Assembly: GCA_022701845.1 (NCBI GenBank)
Contig: JAKONS010000205.1
Location: 1 to 7,344 of the forward strand
Source of the DNA: Burkholderiaceae bacterium
GTDB taxonomy: Bacteria > Pseudomonadota > Gammaproteobacteria > Burkholderiales > Burkholderiaceae
Length of the DNA stretch: 7,344 nucleotides
Direction: 5' to 3'
The translations under genes and the position numbers were made by a program. How positions within the stretch are numbered: the first letter of the stretch is position 1; the number at the start of each line of letters is the position of its first letter. The notes beneath the pieces are model-generated. The model saw only the letters and a program-made list of their open reading frames with translations. It was not told where the DNA came from and did no database searches. Positions 6,670-7,344 of the stretch are shown here, piece by piece.

Positions 6670-6915
6670 CTAGGAGCGGGCGGCCGGATCGTCCGGCGGG
6701 GCGGCCGGCGCTGTGCGGCGACGCGCGGCCAGGCCCTGGCGCGAAACCTCGAGGCGGCGCGCCTCGTCCATCAGCGCGAAGCCGCGCTGCGGGGTGCTGC
6801 GCGGCGCGCGCCCGCCCCGGGAGGAGATCGCCCGCAGGCGCTCCGGGTCCATCGAGGCGAAGCCCCGTCGTGCCGGTGGGGGCGATGCCTGGGGTCGGTC
6901 GGCGGATTCGTTCAT
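6670..6915 (-). CDS. Small KGG-repeat protein (stress-protein-like)
   Basis: An 81-residue basic, Pro/Ala-flanked protein with two copies of a roughly 20-residue motif. Copy 1 (17-37) starts RGFASMDPER and ends SSRGGRA, matching the KGG pattern of small YciG-like stress proteins. Copy 2 (44-64) starts RGFALMDEAR but ends SRQGLAA, so its terminal glycine pair is degenerate. Family members are often linked to stationary phase or general stress; their biochemical role is poorly defined, and no enzyme motif is visible here. The ATG at 6915 has GGGAG five bases upstream. It lies downstream of mnmH on the same strand with a hairpin between them, so it is probably a separate transcript. Its stop lies 7 bases from the stop of the convergent hybrid kinase. 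The family assignment rests on the first motif copy. Confidence 0.75.
   Translation of the reverse strand: MNESADRPQASPPPARRGFASMDPERLRAISSRGGRAPRSTPQRGFALMDEARRLEVSRQGLAARRRTAPAAPPDDPAARS
6683..6697. repeat. Short GC hairpin at the convergent gene ends
   Basis: GCCGGA (6683-6688) pairs with TCCGGC (6692-6697) around a TCG loop. It lies within the last codons of the KGG-repeat gene, about 20 bases past the hybrid kinase stop. There is no T run on either side, so its role as a terminator is doubtful. It is the only clear hairpin at the convergent junction. Confidence 0.25.
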
Positions 6916-6977
6916 GCGGGCTCCCGGTTGCGAGGCAGCCAGTGTGGAGCGCGCTTTCTTGCGGTTGGCTTAACGCG

Positions 6978-7003
6978 CCCCGCAGCCGGCGCGCGGCGCG
7001 GGG
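6978..7003 (-). terminator. Strong hairpin between mnmH and the KGG-repeat gene
   Basis: CCCCGC (6978-6983) pairs with GCGGGG (6998-7003), and GCCG (6985-6988) with CGGC (6994-6997), around a GCGCG loop with one bulged A. The result is a 10-bp stem of only G-C pairs. It begins 29 bases after the mnmH stop in the minus direction, a good place for a terminator. The following bases lack a T run, so it may be a weak terminator, a 3'-end stabiliser or an attenuator. The rest of the 117-base gap shows no convincing promoter. Confidence 0.4.
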
Positions 7004-7032
7004 TCAATCAGCCTGCGGTCAGCCGGGCGGGG

Positions 7033-7344
7033 CTACGGCGCCTCGCCCAGCGCCAGCACCGCCTGCGCCACCCGCGCGATGCCGGCGGCCGACAGGTCGT
7101 CGGCGGCCACCTGGCGGCGCTCGGCCCAGCGCGCGAAGTGGCGCGACTGCGAACGTTCGTAGTGCGGGTCGTAGTGCAGCTGCACCAGCTCGGCGAACAG
7201 CGGCGCCAGGTCGCGCGCCTGCGCCCAGGCCTGCCAGCGCTGCACGTTCTCCTTGCCCTGCAGATCCTTCAGCAGGCCGAGCCGGTCGGCCAGCGCCTGC
7301 GGGTCGTCGCCCAGATAGGCGTAGTCCTGCAGCAGGAAGGCCTG
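7033..7344 (-). CDS. mnmH: tRNA 2-selenouridine synthase, C-terminal part (cut by window edge)
   Basis: The frame is open from the right edge to a TAG at 7033-7035 and gives the last 103 residues, with no start in the window. It reads FLLQDYAYLGDDP, then RLGLLKDLQGKE, then LVQLHYDPHYERSQ, which I recognise as the C-terminal region of MnmH/SelU (YbbB). This enzyme replaces the sulfur of 2-thiouridine at the wobble base U34 of certain tRNAs with selenium, using selenophosphate, through a geranylated intermediate. The rhodanese domain with its catalytic cysteine and the P-loop lie outside the window and cannot be checked. A shorter frame starting at a GTG (7245) is only an internal valine codon, because homology continues upstream of it. 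A selD gene would be expected elsewhere in the genome. No functional link to the KGG gene is evident. Confidence 0.85.
   Translation of the reverse strand, partial: QAFLLQDYAYLGDDPQALADRLGLLKDLQGKENVQRWQAWAQARDLAPLFAELVQLHYDPHYERSQSRHFARWAERRQVAADDLSAAGIARVAQAVLALGEAP

Noticed and set aside
1565..6673. 1702-residue open frame on the plus strand, shifted relative to the hybrid kinase
   Set aside because: Arg/Ala/Gly/Pro-rich shadow with no domain. It overlaps the real kinase frame over nearly its whole length.
6713..6973. 86-residue plus-strand frame opposite the KGG-repeat gene
   Set aside because: Arg-rich shadow without a domain. The opposite strand has a good ribosome binding site and a recognisable repeated motif.
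6979..7007. TTGACC as a -35 box for the KGG-repeat gene on the minus strand
   Set aside because: It matches 5 of 6 bases to the consensus, but no -10-like hexamer lies at 16-18 bases; that position is GC-rich and within the strong hairpin.

Overview
The window is GC-rich and gene-dense, with GC-heavy third codon positions, and fits a high-GC proteobacterium. Beta- or gammaproteobacteria are most likely, given the sigma-54 regulator, the CheB-CheR-kinase fusion and the selenouridine synthase; the genus cannot be fixed from sequence alone.

Layout. Positions 1-159 carry no gene but hold two adjacent hairpins and an A/C-rich stretch. A two-gene minus-strand operon follows, transcribed from about 1810 down to 160. 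First comes a 71-residue protein that is essentially one histidine-kinase dimerisation/phosphoacceptor (HisKA) domain (1507-1722). After a 15-base gap with a good ribosome binding site comes an NtrC-type sigma-54 response regulator (160-1491). Diverging across a 149-base intergenic region is a 1596-residue hybrid kinase on the plus strand (1872-6662): CheB, CheR, PAS-like, heptad coiled coil, three PAS domains, HisKA, HATPase and a C-terminal receiver. It ends 7 bases before the end of a convergent minus-strand gene for a small KGG-repeat protein (6670-6915). The window closes with the C-terminal 103 residues of tRNA 2-selenouridine synthase MnmH/SelU (7033-7344, minus, cut by the window edge).

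How the genes may work together. The divergent trio looks like one signalling unit: a soluble hybrid kinase with embedded chemotaxis-enzyme domains, a tiny phosphoacceptor-helix protein without an ATPase domain, and a sigma-54 activator as output. The inferred, untested model is that the mini-HisKA protein either shuttles phosphate between the two receivers, as Spo0B-type proteins do, or modulates the kinase by heterodimerisation. No receptor or other chemotaxis gene is in the window. The CheB domain has alanine where the nucleophilic serine should be, so its esterase activity is probably lost, while the CheR motifs look intact.

Other points. The 3' third of the regulator gene and the DNA beyond its stop share a striking strand-asymmetric composition (coding strand rich in G and T). 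This block includes runs of 9, 7 and 6 G in the linker just before the DNA-binding domain, which makes the regulator a candidate for slippage switching.
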